Positions 8,057 through 17,285 of a stretch of 64,000 nucleotides of DNA are shown here, in pieces. The notes beneath the pieces were generated by a model. The model saw only the letters and a program-made list of their open reading frames with translations, was not told the origin of the DNA and ran no database searches. Source of the stretch: Promethearchaeota archaeon (GTDB lineage Archaea; Asgardarchaeota; Lokiarchaeia; Sigyniarchaeales; SOKP01); NCBI GenBank assembly GCA_019058245.1, contig JAHPZJ010000010.1, forward strand, positions 62,001 through 126,000. The letters are read 5' to 3'. Positions within the stretch are counted from its first letter, which is position 1, and every line of letters starts with the position of its first letter. A program made the position numbers and the translations under genes.

Positions 8057-9307
8057 ATGAAAGAATTAAACAATATTCCAGAATTTTTAAAGTATTTTCA
8101 GATAACTTCCCCTTCAGAATTTAATATTAATAAAGAAAATATTTTTTATCGGGATAAATATAATGATATTATTAATTTTATTAAAGCTATGATAACCAAT
8201 CATAACGATCCTAAGTTAAAAAGTTATATTGAACCAAAAGGAGCTATTTTAATTAATGTTAATCCTGGAACGGATATTCTAGATTATTTACAACTAATTT
8301 CAAAAAATTATTACTTAGATCTAATTGAAATTAATGAAGAGGAAATCAATAAAGATCCAAATAATTTTTTAGAAGGTCTTATACAAATTATAGATGCTTT
8401 TGGAAAAGATATTATAAAAGAAAATGACAAGAAAGTTGGTAGTATAGAATCTGATAAAAATAGTGAAAAAAAAATATTATTGATTAATCAGCAAAAGATA
8501 TTTAAAAAGAAATTAGAAGGGAAAAATCTTCTGGAAGAATTTTTGAATAGTAGAAAAAAGAAGAGAGATAATTTTAGTTTTATCAATGGAAATTTAATTC
8601 TAATATGGATAAATTATGATATCCAAGATATTAGCAATTTATCAGACAAGCTATATTCTACATTTGATCTTTTTATTAAAATCCCATTAATAAATAAAAT
8701 AGAACGAGAAACAGTATTGAAGGATTTTTTAGAAAAAAATAGTAAGATTGTCTTTGATATTAATGAGATTGTAAATTACACTGAAAATTGGGAAGTTAAA
8801 GATATACAACAACTATTGAAGGTTGGAATATTTAAACACTTCTTGAATTCAGAATTAAATGAAACAAGTAATGAAATTACGGATATCTTAACTGATTTAA
8901 TAATCTCTGGTGAATACTTACCTAATGTTGTTCCTCCTGATTCAAAAAATAGCCTAAAAGTAGAATTAAATGAAGAAAAAATTCAAAATACACAATCTCT
9001 TGCCTCCCAGATGTCTTTAGATGTTGAAAATTACAAAGATGTAAGCGGATTTGTTAAGGATATTCGTGAATCAAATATTTCAGAATTTATACTAAATCAA
9101 CTATATGAAAATGCTGCTTCGAAAAACTATACTGAACTTGTGTTAATAATTGATAAATTGGCTAAAAAAGAACCTTTGGAAGAAGGTGAAATGAAAATGA
9201 TTGCAAATTATTCATTCATCCTAAACGATTCTCCAAACAGGGCTCAAATAAACTTAGAGAAGGCGAAAAAACGAGTAGATCTTATAAAGCAAGCATTTGG
9301 TAAATGA
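8057..9307 (+). CDS. degenerate AAA+-like protein of the SMC operon
   Basis: Residues 60-225 of this 416-residue protein follow the AAA+ ATPase layout, but the catalytic residues are gone. PKGAILINVNPGTDI (60-74) takes the place of the P-loop and has no GK(T/S). KILLINQQKI (139-148) takes the place of the Walker B strand and lacks Asp-Glu. LILIWINYD keeps the sensor-1 Asn (N186), and STFDLFIKIPL (201-211) has lost the arginine finger that usually precedes FD. A helical lid-like stretch and ~130 residues of unknown sequence follow. It should not hydrolyse ATP. It opens an operon with SMC, kleisin and KITE genes (22-base gap), so a structural or loading role is inferred. Confidence 0.7.
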   Translation: MKELNNIPEFLKYFQITSPSEFNINKENIFYRDKYNDIINFIKAMITNHNDPKLKSYIEPKGAILINVNPGTDILDYLQLISKNYYLDLIEINEEEINKDPNNFLEGLIQIIDAFGKDIIKENDKKVGSIESDKNSEKKILLINQQKIFKKKLEGKNLLEEFLNSRKKKRDNFSFINGNLILIWINYDIQDISNLSDKLYSTFDLFIKIPLINKIERETVLKDFLEKNSKIVFDINEIVNYTENWEVKDIQQLLKVGIFKHFLNSELNETSNEITDILTDLIISGEYLPNVVPPDSKNSLKVELNEEKIQNTQSLASQMSLDVENYKDVSGFVKDIRESNISEFILNQLYENAASKNYTELVLIIDKLAKKEPLEEGEMKMIANYSFILNDSPNRAQINLEKAKKRVDLIKQAFGK

Positions 9308-9329
9308 TTGATTATAGGAGGACATAAAT

Positions 9330-12300
9330 TTGGCATCTCGAACCCATTCAAATATGAATAAGAATAATATTGCTTCATCAAAAGAAACAAAAATATTTAT
9401 CAGTAAAGTAATTTTGGAAAATTTTCTTTCTTTCCAGAAAGATGAAGTTGATTTCGGAAAATCTAAATTCGTAATTATCGTAGGGCCAAATTGGAGTGGC
9501 AAAACCTCAATATTTCAAGCGATAAAGTTTGTTTTGGGCAGTAATGAACGAGACGAACGATATAAAAAATGGGCAGATTTTATCAGAAATGGACAAAATC
9601 ATGCTATGGTAGAAATTCATATCCAAAATGAAGATGAATTAGTTAAGTTAAGAAGGTATGTTATCAGAGGACAATCACCATACTTTTTACTTAAGAGAAA
9701 AGACGATGTAGAATTTAAAAGAAAAACAGTTCAAGAAATTCAAAAGCTAATTTCTGATTTTAATATTAATCCAGACAATCAATTTGCATTCGTAAGTCAG
9801 GGAAAAATTGATTCAATTAAAAATTTAAAACCGACGCAATTAAGTTCCTTTCTTGAGGAAGGTATCGGTTTAAAGGGTTTGAGAGAAGAGATTTTACAAC
9901 AGAAAAATAATGTTTATGAATTGAATAACGATCTTCATTCATTAAAAAGTAGGAAAAATACATTAAATATTAGTTTGGAACTCTTAAATCCTAAATTAGA
10001 ACGCTTAGAACAAAAAAATAAATTATTAGATGTTAAAAAGAAATTTAATGATGAATTACTATGGGCAAATAAAGATAAACTAGAGAAAGAGATCATCGAT
10101 ATCGAAGAAAAAGTTGAGAATGTTAAATTAAATTTAGAAAGAGTAAAGAAAGTAAAAGAAGGTTCTGATAGAGAAATAAAGGCTCTATTTAGTAAAATCT
10201 TGGATAAAGAACAAGCTATAAATGAGCTTTCAAAACAATTGGGCGAGTTGAATTATAAAAAGCAAGATTTAATTCAAAAAATTCAAAATTGGCAAAAAGA
10301 TAAAGTCCAAGCCAAACAAGAGTTAGACACATTATCAAATAGGATTAATGAAATTCAAGGAATTATCAATAATTTCGAGAACCAGAAGCTTAGTTTGGAT
10401 AATGAAATAAAAATAATAAAAGCTGAAAGTAAAAGTAAAGGATTACAGATAGATAAATTGATATCAAAACAAAATCAATTAATAAAGAAAATAGAGCAAA
10501 ATAAGATTTTACTAGAAAAGTATGATCTAATAAATTCTAAGAAAAAAGAAAGCTTAAACATAATTCAAGAGCATAATAAAGCAATTAAAGCTTATAATAA
10601 TGAAATTAGTCAATTATTTCAAAGTTTTAAAGATATTGAACATAAACTCGAAAAAAATAAATGGTTCTTAGAAAATCCAAGTAAGGATCTGCAAATTCAG
10701 CTTGATAGAGAACTTAGTAAGATATCAACAAAAATTTATGAACTTGACTCTGAATTAAAAAAAACTGAATTTGAAGTCTCAAAAAAATTTAAAAAGTTAA
10801 AATTATTGCAGGCTTCACTTAGAGAACGTCGTGTAATTCTTCCTTCAAATATTACAGTTCTCAAGGACGAGATAAAGAAAAGAGGTTTAAAAGTAAAAGG
10901 TCCAATTATCAATTATTTAAAATATGATGACGATTTGAGCTATGCTATTGAATCTGTTCTTGGTGAGAAATTACTCTATAGTTTTATTGCTGAAGATTGG
11001 GATACGCTAAACTTGTTAAAAAGATTGAAAGATAAGTTTGGTGCGTTTTGTAATATCTACCTTCCTAAAAATATCAATATTAAACCAATGATCAAAATAT
11101 CTGCGAATGGCATCCTGGGTTATTTAGCAGAATTAATTGAAATTGTTAATAAAGATATTGATATTAAAAAGGTTATTTACTCAAAAGTTAAGAATTGTAT
11201 TGTGGCTACTGATTACCATTCTGGAAGAAAGTTTTATAGTACACATGATTTCAAAGGAAAGTGTGTGACCTTAAAAGGAGAACAGATAATTTCTTATAAT
11301 TATGTTTATGAAACACCTTATCTTAAAAGATTAAAAGGATTATTAAGTGCTGGAACACAAAAAGAACAATCGGATGTCTTAGAGTTTGAAATTAAAACAT
11401 TAAATGAAAAAATTTCAGAAATGAGAGTTGAACTAGCACAATTAGACTTAACTCAAAAAGAAATATTTCAAAAGAAGGAATCTTTCAATGATCTTCTCTA
11501 TAATTTTAACCAAAAACAAAGAATTACGACAAAAAAGAATCAATTATATGATCAAATGCATGAATTAGAAAAATCTAATTCAAATATTAAAAATAAGATT
11601 AAAGAATTGGATTTACAAATTAATTCTTTAAAAGTCCAGACTGATCCAGAATTTTTTAAGTGGAATGATAAGTTGACTGAGATTCCGAATGAGTTAGCCT
11701 TTTTAAATGAAGAAAAGAAAAAATGGGATAAAAAATTAAGCGAAAACATTGATCTTGTAAAAGCAGTGAGAGACGAAATAAATAAGCAATCTAATGATAA
11801 AAATCTACTTCAAAAGGATTTCCAATCAAAGAAGGATGTATTTCAAAAAGCTGATAAAACTGCTTTTAATATATATCGCCAATTAGAGAATGTTGAAGAT
11901 AATCTTGAGACTACTGAAAAAGAAATTTCAGAGTTAAAAAGGGAGATATTAGGATTTCAAAATAAAAAAAGTGAATTAGAAAAGAAATCTATTCAAATTA
12001 CATTAAATTTTGAACAAGAGAATATTAAATTAAATTCTTATAATCAAGATCTCGAATCAAAAAAAAATGATTTAATCAGAATTCATTCTGAAATAGGTCC
12101 TTTAATTTCGAAAGAAATTATTAAAATTCGCCCTATTGAAGATATTAAGGGAGATATTTCTGATATAGACAAAGATCTGCTTAGATATTTAGATGTTGAT
12201 GATTCAATTTTAATTGAAAAGGACCAAATTTTGAATTCTCTGAAAGAAATTACTAAAAATCAAACAGACTTAGAAAAAGATATTAAAGCAGCTATTAGAG

Positions 12301-12797
12301 CAGAAAATAAAATGGAAGCAACTTATTACAATAAGTTTAGTACTGTAATTGAAAATCTTCAAGAGAAAGTTAACCAAAAATTTAAGGATTCACAAATTAA
12401 ATCTTATTGTTCTCTTGAATTAACTGGAAATTTTGAAGATTTAGGAGTTAAGATTAAAGCTGCTACTTCAAAAGATCAATTAAAATCTTTTACTGCTCTT
12501 AGTGGTGGTCAAGTTTCACTAGTATCAATCTGCTTAATATTATCTCTTCAGGAGATTAAGCCTTCAGCACTCTCAATGCTTGATGAACCAGGGATGTTTT
12601 TGGATGAAAAGAATTCGGAAGTGGTATATCAATTAATTAAATCAACTTTAGAGAAAAATCCAATCCAATTATTCATGTTTTTACCAAAATCTTCTAATTC
12701 ATTATTTTTATTAGCTGAAAAACTGATTGGAATAGCTAGAGTAGGAAAGAGGGAAATCTCTTCTGTATTTAACCCAAAAATTGTGAAGAAAGAATAA
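9330..12797 (+). CDS. smc: SMC family ATPase
   Basis: The 1155-residue protein has the complete SMC architecture. It has an N-terminal head with Walker A GPNWSGKT (52-59) and the VSQGKID Q-loop, a coiled coil from about 180 to 490, a hinge at about 500-670 (IESVLGEKLLYSFIAEDWDT and GKCVTLKGE), a returning coil, then signature LSGGQ (1057-1061) and Walker B SMLDEPGMFLD (D1085-E1086). The head deviates from common SMCs: Trp for Gly in Walker A, and DEPG where DEID is usual, which recalls Smc6 and Rad50. It starts at TTG with AGGAGG at 9316-9321. The ScpA- and ScpB-like genes follow, so it should form a ring complex on DNA. Confidence 0.92.
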   Translation: MASRTHSNMNKNNIASSKETKIFISKVILENFLSFQKDEVDFGKSKFVIIVGPNWSGKTSIFQAIKFVLGSNERDERYKKWADFIRNGQNHAMVEIHIQNEDELVKLRRYVIRGQSPYFLLKRKDDVEFKRKTVQEIQKLISDFNINPDNQFAFVSQGKIDSIKNLKPTQLSSFLEEGIGLKGLREEILQQKNNVYELNNDLHSLKSRKNTLNISLELLNPKLERLEQKNKLLDVKKKFNDELLWANKDKLEKEIIDIEEKVENVKLNLERVKKVKEGSDREIKALFSKILDKEQAINELSKQLGELNYKKQDLIQKIQNWQKDKVQAKQELDTLSNRINEIQGIINNFENQKLSLDNEIKIIKAESKSKGLQIDKLISKQNQLIKKIEQNKILLEKYDLINSKKKESLNIIQEHNKAIKAYNNEISQLFQSFKDIEHKLEKNKWFLENPSKDLQIQLDRELSKISTKIYELDSELKKTEFEVSKKFKKLKLLQASLRERRVILPSNITVLKDEIKKRGLKVKGPIINYLKYDDDLSYAIESVLGEKLLYSFIAEDWDTLNLLKRLKDKFGAFCNIYLPKNINIKPMIKISANGILGYLAELIEIVNKDIDIKKVIYSKVKNCIVATDYHSGRKFYSTHDFKGKCVTLKGEQIISYNYVYETPYLKRLKGLLSAGTQKEQSDVLEFEIKTLNEKISEMRVELAQLDLTQKEIFQKKESFNDLLYNFNQKQRITTKKNQLYDQMHELEKSNSNIKNKIKELDLQINSLKVQTDPEFFKWNDKLTEIPNELAFLNEEKKKWDKKLSENIDLVKAVRDEINKQSNDKNLLQKDFQSKKDVFQKADKTAFNIYRQLENVEDNLETTEKEISELKREILGFQNKKSELEKKSIQITLNFEQENIKLNSYNQDLESKKNDLIRIHSEIGPLISKEIIKIRPIEDIKGDISDIDKDLLRYLDVDDSILIEKDQILNSLKEITKNQTDLEKDIKAAIRAENKMEATYYNKFSTVIENLQEKVNQKFKDSQIKSYCSLELTGNFEDLGVKIKAATSKDQLKSFTALSGGQVSLVSICLILSLQEIKPSALSMLDEPGMFLDEKNSEVVYQLIKSTLEKNPIQLFMFLPKSSNSLFLLAEKLIGIARVGKREISSVFNPKIVKKE

Positions 12798-12810
12798 ATT
12801 GTGAAGGAGA

Positions 12811-13458
12811 ATGGAATATAAAGACTTTTCTGAAGAAATAAATAATAAGATTGAACTTATTAAAAATAAAGTTCTCTCTGGTGAAATCTCTCTTTTAGAT
12901 ATAGAATTAGCATCGATATTTGAGAATTTAAAAGATTCTCTCACGATTTATAATATCAATAGATATTCAAATACTTATGAAAATGCATTTCAACTACTAA
13001 GTCAAAAATTTGAAGAATTGAAAATCTTCCTGAGTTATTTGGATAATCAAGATAAGTTTTTAAAGTTCTTAAAATCAAATCCAAAAGATCTCGAAATTTA
13101 TCAAGTTTTTGAGGATTGTTGGAGGGAACCTTTTATTATTGATACTCTTTCTTTACAGTTCCTAGAATATTCTAAAGAACGATTAATAAATAATAAATTA
13201 GAATCCTTAAAGATAGAGCCTATTGAAAAAATTAAGTTCAAAGACACTTTTTTATTAGAAATACCAGAAAAAAAATTTACTGACAAGATGATGGCTTTTT
13301 TTAATAATATTAAAAACAAATTACCTTGTTTATATGAACTAATTTTTGAAAAAGAGCTTGATCAAATGAAGATTTTTGAAAATTTTGTATATCTCTTACA
13401 TTTACTTCAATTAGGAAAAATAAAATATGAAAAAAACACTAATACTCTATATTTGTAG
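12811..13458 (+). CDS. ScpA-like kleisin subunit
   Basis: This 215-residue protein starts 13 bases after the SMC stop, with GGAG just before the ATG. The N-terminal IELIKNKVLSGEISLLDIELASIFENL (about 16-42) matches the ScpA region that binds the SMC neck. The C-terminal ENFVYLLHLLQLGKIKYEK (about 190-208) matches the winged helix that binds the SMC cap (ScpA: FLALLELV-x-G-x-V). The middle is variable, as in kleisins. The call rests on pattern and operon position and not on a database match. It would close the SMC heads. Confidence 0.7.
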   Translation: MEYKDFSEEINNKIELIKNKVLSGEISLLDIELASIFENLKDSLTIYNINRYSNTYENAFQLLSQKFEELKIFLSYLDNQDKFLKFLKSNPKDLEIYQVFEDCWREPFIIDTLSLQFLEYSKERLINNKLESLKIEPIEKIKFKDTFLLEIPEKKFTDKMMAFFNNIKNKLPCLYELIFEKELDQMKIFENFVYLLHLLQLGKIKYEKNTNTLYL

Positions 13459-13475
13459 GAAGAAGTGAAAAAAAA

Positions 13476-13991
13476 ATGAATGAAATAACAGTTTTGATGC
13501 ATTTATTAAGTAAAAGAGCAAGTATTTACCAAATTGGAGCTACTAAAGAAGTTATTCTTAAAAATTTAAATATTAAAGATAAGAATAAAGCGATTTACTT
13601 TCAAAATTTAATTAAAAATCTTTCAAATTATCTTGAACCTTTAGGACTTCAAGTCAGATTTAATCCTTTGAATTCTTGTTGGTACATTTCCTTTGATCCA
13701 GAAACAACTGAAATTATTTCAGCAAATCCCTTTGAAGGAAACCCTAGATTAGCTGCTACACTGTATTGTACCATGATATGTTGCTTTAATAGCGCGGGAG
13801 AAACTACTATTCAAAAAATAAAGGAATTACGTAAAAAGAAGGGTGTTTTAGAAGATATTAAAGAATTAGAAAAAAAGGGATTTGTTATAATTGAAAAAGA
13901 TTTGAATAAAATTAGCTTAACTCCTTTAATTGGATATTTACTCAATTTAGAGAAATTATTTTTGAAAATTGCTTTAAAATTAAAAAATTGA
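13476..13991 (+). CDS. ScpB-like KITE protein (tandem winged helix)
   Basis: The 171 residues follow the ScpB plan: two winged-helix domains joined by PLGLQVRFNPLNSCWYISFDPE, where ScpB has RGL-x-V-x-x-GG-x-R-x-x-T-x-PE. After that comes an NPRLAATLYCTM helix (compare LS-x-AALETLAII) and an IKELRKKKGVLEDIKELEKKGFV helix pair. KITE proteins bind the kleisin centre in SMC-ScpAB, MukBEF and Smc5/6. It is the last gene of the operon, 17 bases after the kleisin gene, and is followed by a convergent gene. Identification is by layout, so it is moderately sure. Confidence 0.7.
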   Translation: MNEITVLMHLLSKRASIYQIGATKEVILKNLNIKDKNKAIYFQNLIKNLSNYLEPLGLQVRFNPLNSCWYISFDPETTEIISANPFEGNPRLAATLYCTMICCFNSAGETTIQKIKELRKKKGVLEDIKELEKKGFVIIEKDLNKISLTPLIGYLLNLEKLFLKIALKLKN

Positions 13992-14033
13992 AATATGATA
14001 GTATTAAATATCTTAAAATAAGAGAAAAAGAAA

Positions 14034-14669
14034 TTAATTCTTAGTAGTAATTTCTAGAATCATTTCTGCAACCTGGTTATTATAAGTTTCCACATCTTCA
14101 AATCCTTCTATTGTCTCACCACATGTTATAAATGTATCATTGATGACTATTTTTCGAGCTTCAAAAAATTCATTTATTTTCTTTTTCACTTCTGTAAGTT
14201 TTTTCTCTTTATCTCCCTCAACCAAGTCGATTTTGTTTATACAGACATAAATTTTATCTGGGAAAAATCTAACATCATTAAAAAATTCAAATTGAGGCTT
14301 AAGGTCTCTATCAAGAGAAAAAACAGCTATGATTTGAGTTGCGATACGAGAAATCGTAATTATTCCCATTTTCACTACTGCACGTGCTCTATCTCCTCCT
14401 GGTGCAAAAATGGTATGTGCTTTATTTGTTGCATCCTCCCTAAATACAATTCTATTTGGATGGATTGTTTTTGTTTCTTTCTCATTTAGAGCATCTTCTT
14501 TTTCTCCTCCTGGAACCGTCGCTTCTCCAGAAAAATCTGCTTTAACAACAGAGCATTTAGTTCCGCCTTTAACCTTTTCAATGTCTCCTTTTTTTAAATA
14601 TCTTACAAATAATCGAAGAATACTAGTTTTACCTACACTAACGTCACCTAAAAGTCCGATGTTTACCAT
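14034..14669 (-). CDS. small Ras-like GTPase
   Basis: A 211-residue P-loop GTPase. G1 is GDVSVGKTS (8-16), G4 is NKID (145-148), and the switch II region reads FAPGGDRARAVV (88-99), replacing DxxG with a PGG form as in SRPRB/CvnD-like and other prokaryotic small GTPases. There is a long acidic insertion between G1 and G3 (about 50-70). No membrane segment or lipidation Cys is present at the C-terminus. It lies 3 bases after an unknown 270-residue gene on the same strand, which may encode its regulator or effector. Asgard genomes are known for many such GTPases. Confidence 0.85.
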   Translation of the reverse strand: MVNIGLLGDVSVGKTSILRLFVRYLKKGDIEKVKGGTKCSVVKADFSGEATVPGGEKEDALNEKETKTIHPNRIVFREDATNKAHTIFAPGGDRARAVVKMGIITISRIATQIIAVFSLDRDLKPQFEFFNDVRFFPDKIYVCINKIDLVEGDKEKKLTEVKKKINEFFEARKIVINDTFITCGETIEGFEDVETYNNQVAEMILEITTKN

Positions 14670-14672
14670 TTT

Positions 14673-15485
14673 TTATGCTTCACCCTCTAATAATTTATTT
14701 AATAGTAATTCGTAATCAGGAATCAAGAATTGTTCGAGTAAAGCGTTATTATGCGCATTTATAAGTGCTATTAAGATTTCTTTAACATTTTTTGCCTTTT
14801 GAGAATATTTTATTAAATTTTCTGCCGTAGGATCTTCATTAAATTCTCTTGCATGTTCCTCAAATCCAAATTTACTAAGTTCAGGAAGTGCATTAAAAAA
14901 ACCAAAAGCAGAGTATCCCTGATATTGGTAAAAAACAAAAAATCTTGTTTTAATATTCTTAATAATCTGAGATAAATATGCAGAGGGGTAAATTTCTCCT
15001 AATGTAAGTTCATCATCCTGTTTAATTATAAAATAAGGAGAAATTGGAGATACTTGTGATCCATACATTTCTTTTGGAGGCAATGAAATGAATGGTAATT
15101 TTTCTGAGACTATCGTCCAGAGGTCTTCTCTTTTTTTTTCTAATAAAATATCCTTAATTTCATCATACGCAAAATAAAAATCTGTTTGAAGTGCTAATAA
15201 TGAACTTAAATATACGGATAATGAAGCAAAAGTGGCCTCTAATACAGGCCTTCTCCCACCATTAGCTTCTGATGGCTTAACAGCCCCTTTCCATGCTCTC
15301 AATCCAGAATAAGCGAAAGATTTTACGTCAAAAAAAGCACCTGAAATGAATAAAAACGAGGGGGCTTCACCTTTCTCACCAGTCAAAAATTCTAAAGATT
15401 TTTCAATTAATACACTCTCTAACTTTTCATCATGAAACTTCGAGTGGATTATAGGCATTTGTAGCCAAGTCTTTTTCTTTGCCAA
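14673..15485 (-). CDS. hypothetical protein coupled to small GTPase
   Basis: I do not recognise this 270-residue soluble protein. It is Phe/Tyr-rich with an alpha/beta pattern: an early strand SFLFISGAFF, a basic loop (KPSEANGGRRP near residue 75), a middle LPFISLPP strand, a FFVFYQYQGYSAFGFFNAL segment near 185 and a helical C-terminus. The GTPase ATG comes 3 bases after its stop, which implies translational coupling. A role with the GTPase (regulator, roadblock-like partner or effector) is inferred from the pairing alone. Confidence 0.65.
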   Translation of the reverse strand: MAKKKTWLQMPIIHSKFHDEKLESVLIEKSLEFLTGEKGEAPSFLFISGAFFDVKSFAYSGLRAWKGAVKPSEANGGRRPVLEATFASLSVYLSSLLALQTDFYFAYDEIKDILLEKKREDLWTIVSEKLPFISLPPKEMYGSQVSPISPYFIIKQDDELTLGEIYPSAYLSQIIKNIKTRFFVFYQYQGYSAFGFFNALPELSKFGFEEHAREFNEDPTAENLIKYSQKAKNVKEILIALINAHNNALLEQFLIPDYELLLNKLLEGEA

Positions 15486-15656
15486 AATTAAAACACTCCT
15501 TATGATTATGTCGATAACAATTATAAGAATTGGTGTATAATTAATTTTTCTTATTTTAATAAAACAATATATTATCTCAATATAATTTTATGCTTATTAA
15601 TTTAAATTAATCGAAATTAATTCTTCTCGATAATTTTTTAATTTAATTTACAAAAT

Positions 15657-16286
15657 CTAAGTAGTAGAAGTGATTTCTTTAACAAAAAGTTCTCTCATTT
15701 TAGAGGTAATAATATCATACTCATTTATCGTTCTTAATTTATTAATAATAATTTGCTCGATAAATTCGGTATTTTTATAGAGCTCACATTTTAAAGTTAG
15801 CTCTGGATTATTTTCTTTAATCTTAATAAGACCTTCTTTTAAAAAAATATGTATAAAATCTTCAGAAGTTTCTTTTATCGCTCTTTTAATAGGATCAATT
15901 ATTTTTATCTTTACTCTATTGAGATCATAGCAATTTAAGATACATAATAATTCATCATCTTTTCCATTTCTTTTAGAAAAAATCTTTCTTTTTATATTTG
16001 TTCCTTCAACTTTCTTTTTAGGAATTTCTTCTACAAAATATTGGTCTTCATCAGAAATATTTGTTTTTTCGAGAATTTCTTTTGAGTATAGCTCATCTGC
16101 TCTTTGAAATGATTTTCCAGAGATTAGAGACCCTAAGAAATTTATAACTTCTCTTAATTCATTTATTTCCAATTCTAATTCTGTAAGTTGCTCTTTTTTT
16201 TTATAATAGATCTCTTGTAATTTACTAAGCATCTGTGATAATTTCTCAATTTCATTTTCACTGTCTTTAGTAACCATTGATTTCAT
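15657..16286 (-). CDS. hypothetical coiled-coil protein
   Basis: The 209 residues begin with a coiled coil (about 10-55; heptads of Leu/Ile with Glu/Lys). A basic linker (KRKIFSKRNGK) follows, then a compact alpha/beta C-terminal region starting LLCILNCYDLNRVKIKIIDP. I find no known motif. It stands alone on the minus strand and diverges from the RimK-type ligase gene. The first residues MKSM offer two starts; the second lies nine bases in. Confidence 0.55.
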   Translation of the reverse strand: MKSMVTKDSENEIEKLSQMLSKLQEIYYKKKEQLTELELEINELREVINFLGSLISGKSFQRADELYSKEILEKTNISDEDQYFVEEIPKKKVEGTNIKRKIFSKRNGKDDELLCILNCYDLNRVKIKIIDPIKRAIKETSEDFIHIFLKEGLIKIKENNPELTLKCELYKNTEFIEQIIINKLRTINEYDIITSKMRELFVKEITSTT

Positions 16287-16367
16287 ATATGTTTTATAAG
16301 AACTTAAATTTATTTAAAAATTAGTGCTATAGAATAATTAAGTAATTTATTTTTATGTGAAATTAAA

Positions 16368-17240
16368 ATGGAAGTAATGATAATAAGTCCTAATTCAAAG
16401 GATCCTGAAGTTCAAATTCTTTCTAATGAATTTAAAAATCGTGGATATGAAGTTCGCTTTTTTATTCCATCAACAATTAAAGTCGGGATTGGATTCCAAC
16501 CTAAATTTTCCGAACAGTTTGATCTTCTTGAGCCAAGAGCGGGATTAGTAAGAGGCTTTGGTGCTGCAGCTACTCAGAAAATATTTTCTAGACTTGATAT
16601 TTTAAGGGCTATTGAAGAATATGATGTTAAATTAATTAATTCCAGAGAATCATTAGAGATTGCAAGTGATAAATTTTTAAGTTCTATATTTTTGGAAAAA
16701 TATCAAATTCCAACACCAAAAACAATGATTTGTGAAGATTCCCATCAAGCTTTAAAAGCTTTTGATGAATTAGGGGGAGATTGTGTTTTAAAACCCCTAT
16801 ATGGCTCAAAAGGGATTGGTATAACTAGGTTGAATGATAGAGCTTTTGCCGAGAACGTGTTATATTCTCTAGATCAATTAAACCATGTTTTTTATTTACA
16901 AGAATTTATTGAGCATCAAAATCGAGACATTAGGATCTTAGTATTAGGAGATAAGGTTATTGCTGGTATGTATCGAGTAAGTGATAGTTGGAAGTCAAAT
17001 ATTTATGCGGGTGCTAAAGCAGAACCTATTGAATTAACTAATGAATTAAAAAACCTTGCTATCAAAGCAGCAAAAGTAACAAAAACAAAAATAGCAGGTG
17101 TAGATATACTAGAAAGTGAAAAAGGTTTTTCTGTAATTGAAGTAAATTCAATTCCCGGTTTTACAGCTTTACAAAAAGTATCAGATATAAATATTGCTGA
17201 AGAGATAATAAATTTCTTTCTTAATGATGCTAAATCTTGA
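16368..17240 (+). CDS. RimK/MptN-family ATP-grasp glutamate ligase
   Basis: A 290-residue ATP-grasp enzyme of the RimK/CofF/MptN/LysX group. Seen are the SDKFLSSIFLEKYQIPTPKT entry, CVLKPLYGSKGIGI (ATP-binding Lys and glycine loop), the YLQEFIEHQNRDIR acidic pair, and GVDILE...VIEVNSIPGF at the end with the Mg2+-binding Glu and Asn. Family members ligate amino acids, usually glutamate, to coenzymes (tetrahydromethanopterin, F420), to ribosomal S6 or to LysW. Nothing nearby fixes the acceptor, so only the family is named. Confidence 0.85.
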   Translation: MEVMIISPNSKDPEVQILSNEFKNRGYEVRFFIPSTIKVGIGFQPKFSEQFDLLEPRAGLVRGFGAAATQKIFSRLDILRAIEEYDVKLINSRESLEIASDKFLSSIFLEKYQIPTPKTMICEDSHQALKAFDELGGDCVLKPLYGSKGIGITRLNDRAFAENVLYSLDQLNHVFYLQEFIEHQNRDIRILVLGDKVIAGMYRVSDSWKSNIYAGAKAEPIELTNELKNLAIKAAKVTKTKIAGVDILESEKGFSVIEVNSIPGFTALQKVSDINIAEEIINFFLNDAKS

Positions 17241-17285
17241 TGTTTTTAATTTAAAAATAAAAAAAAGATATTTTAATGTAGATGT

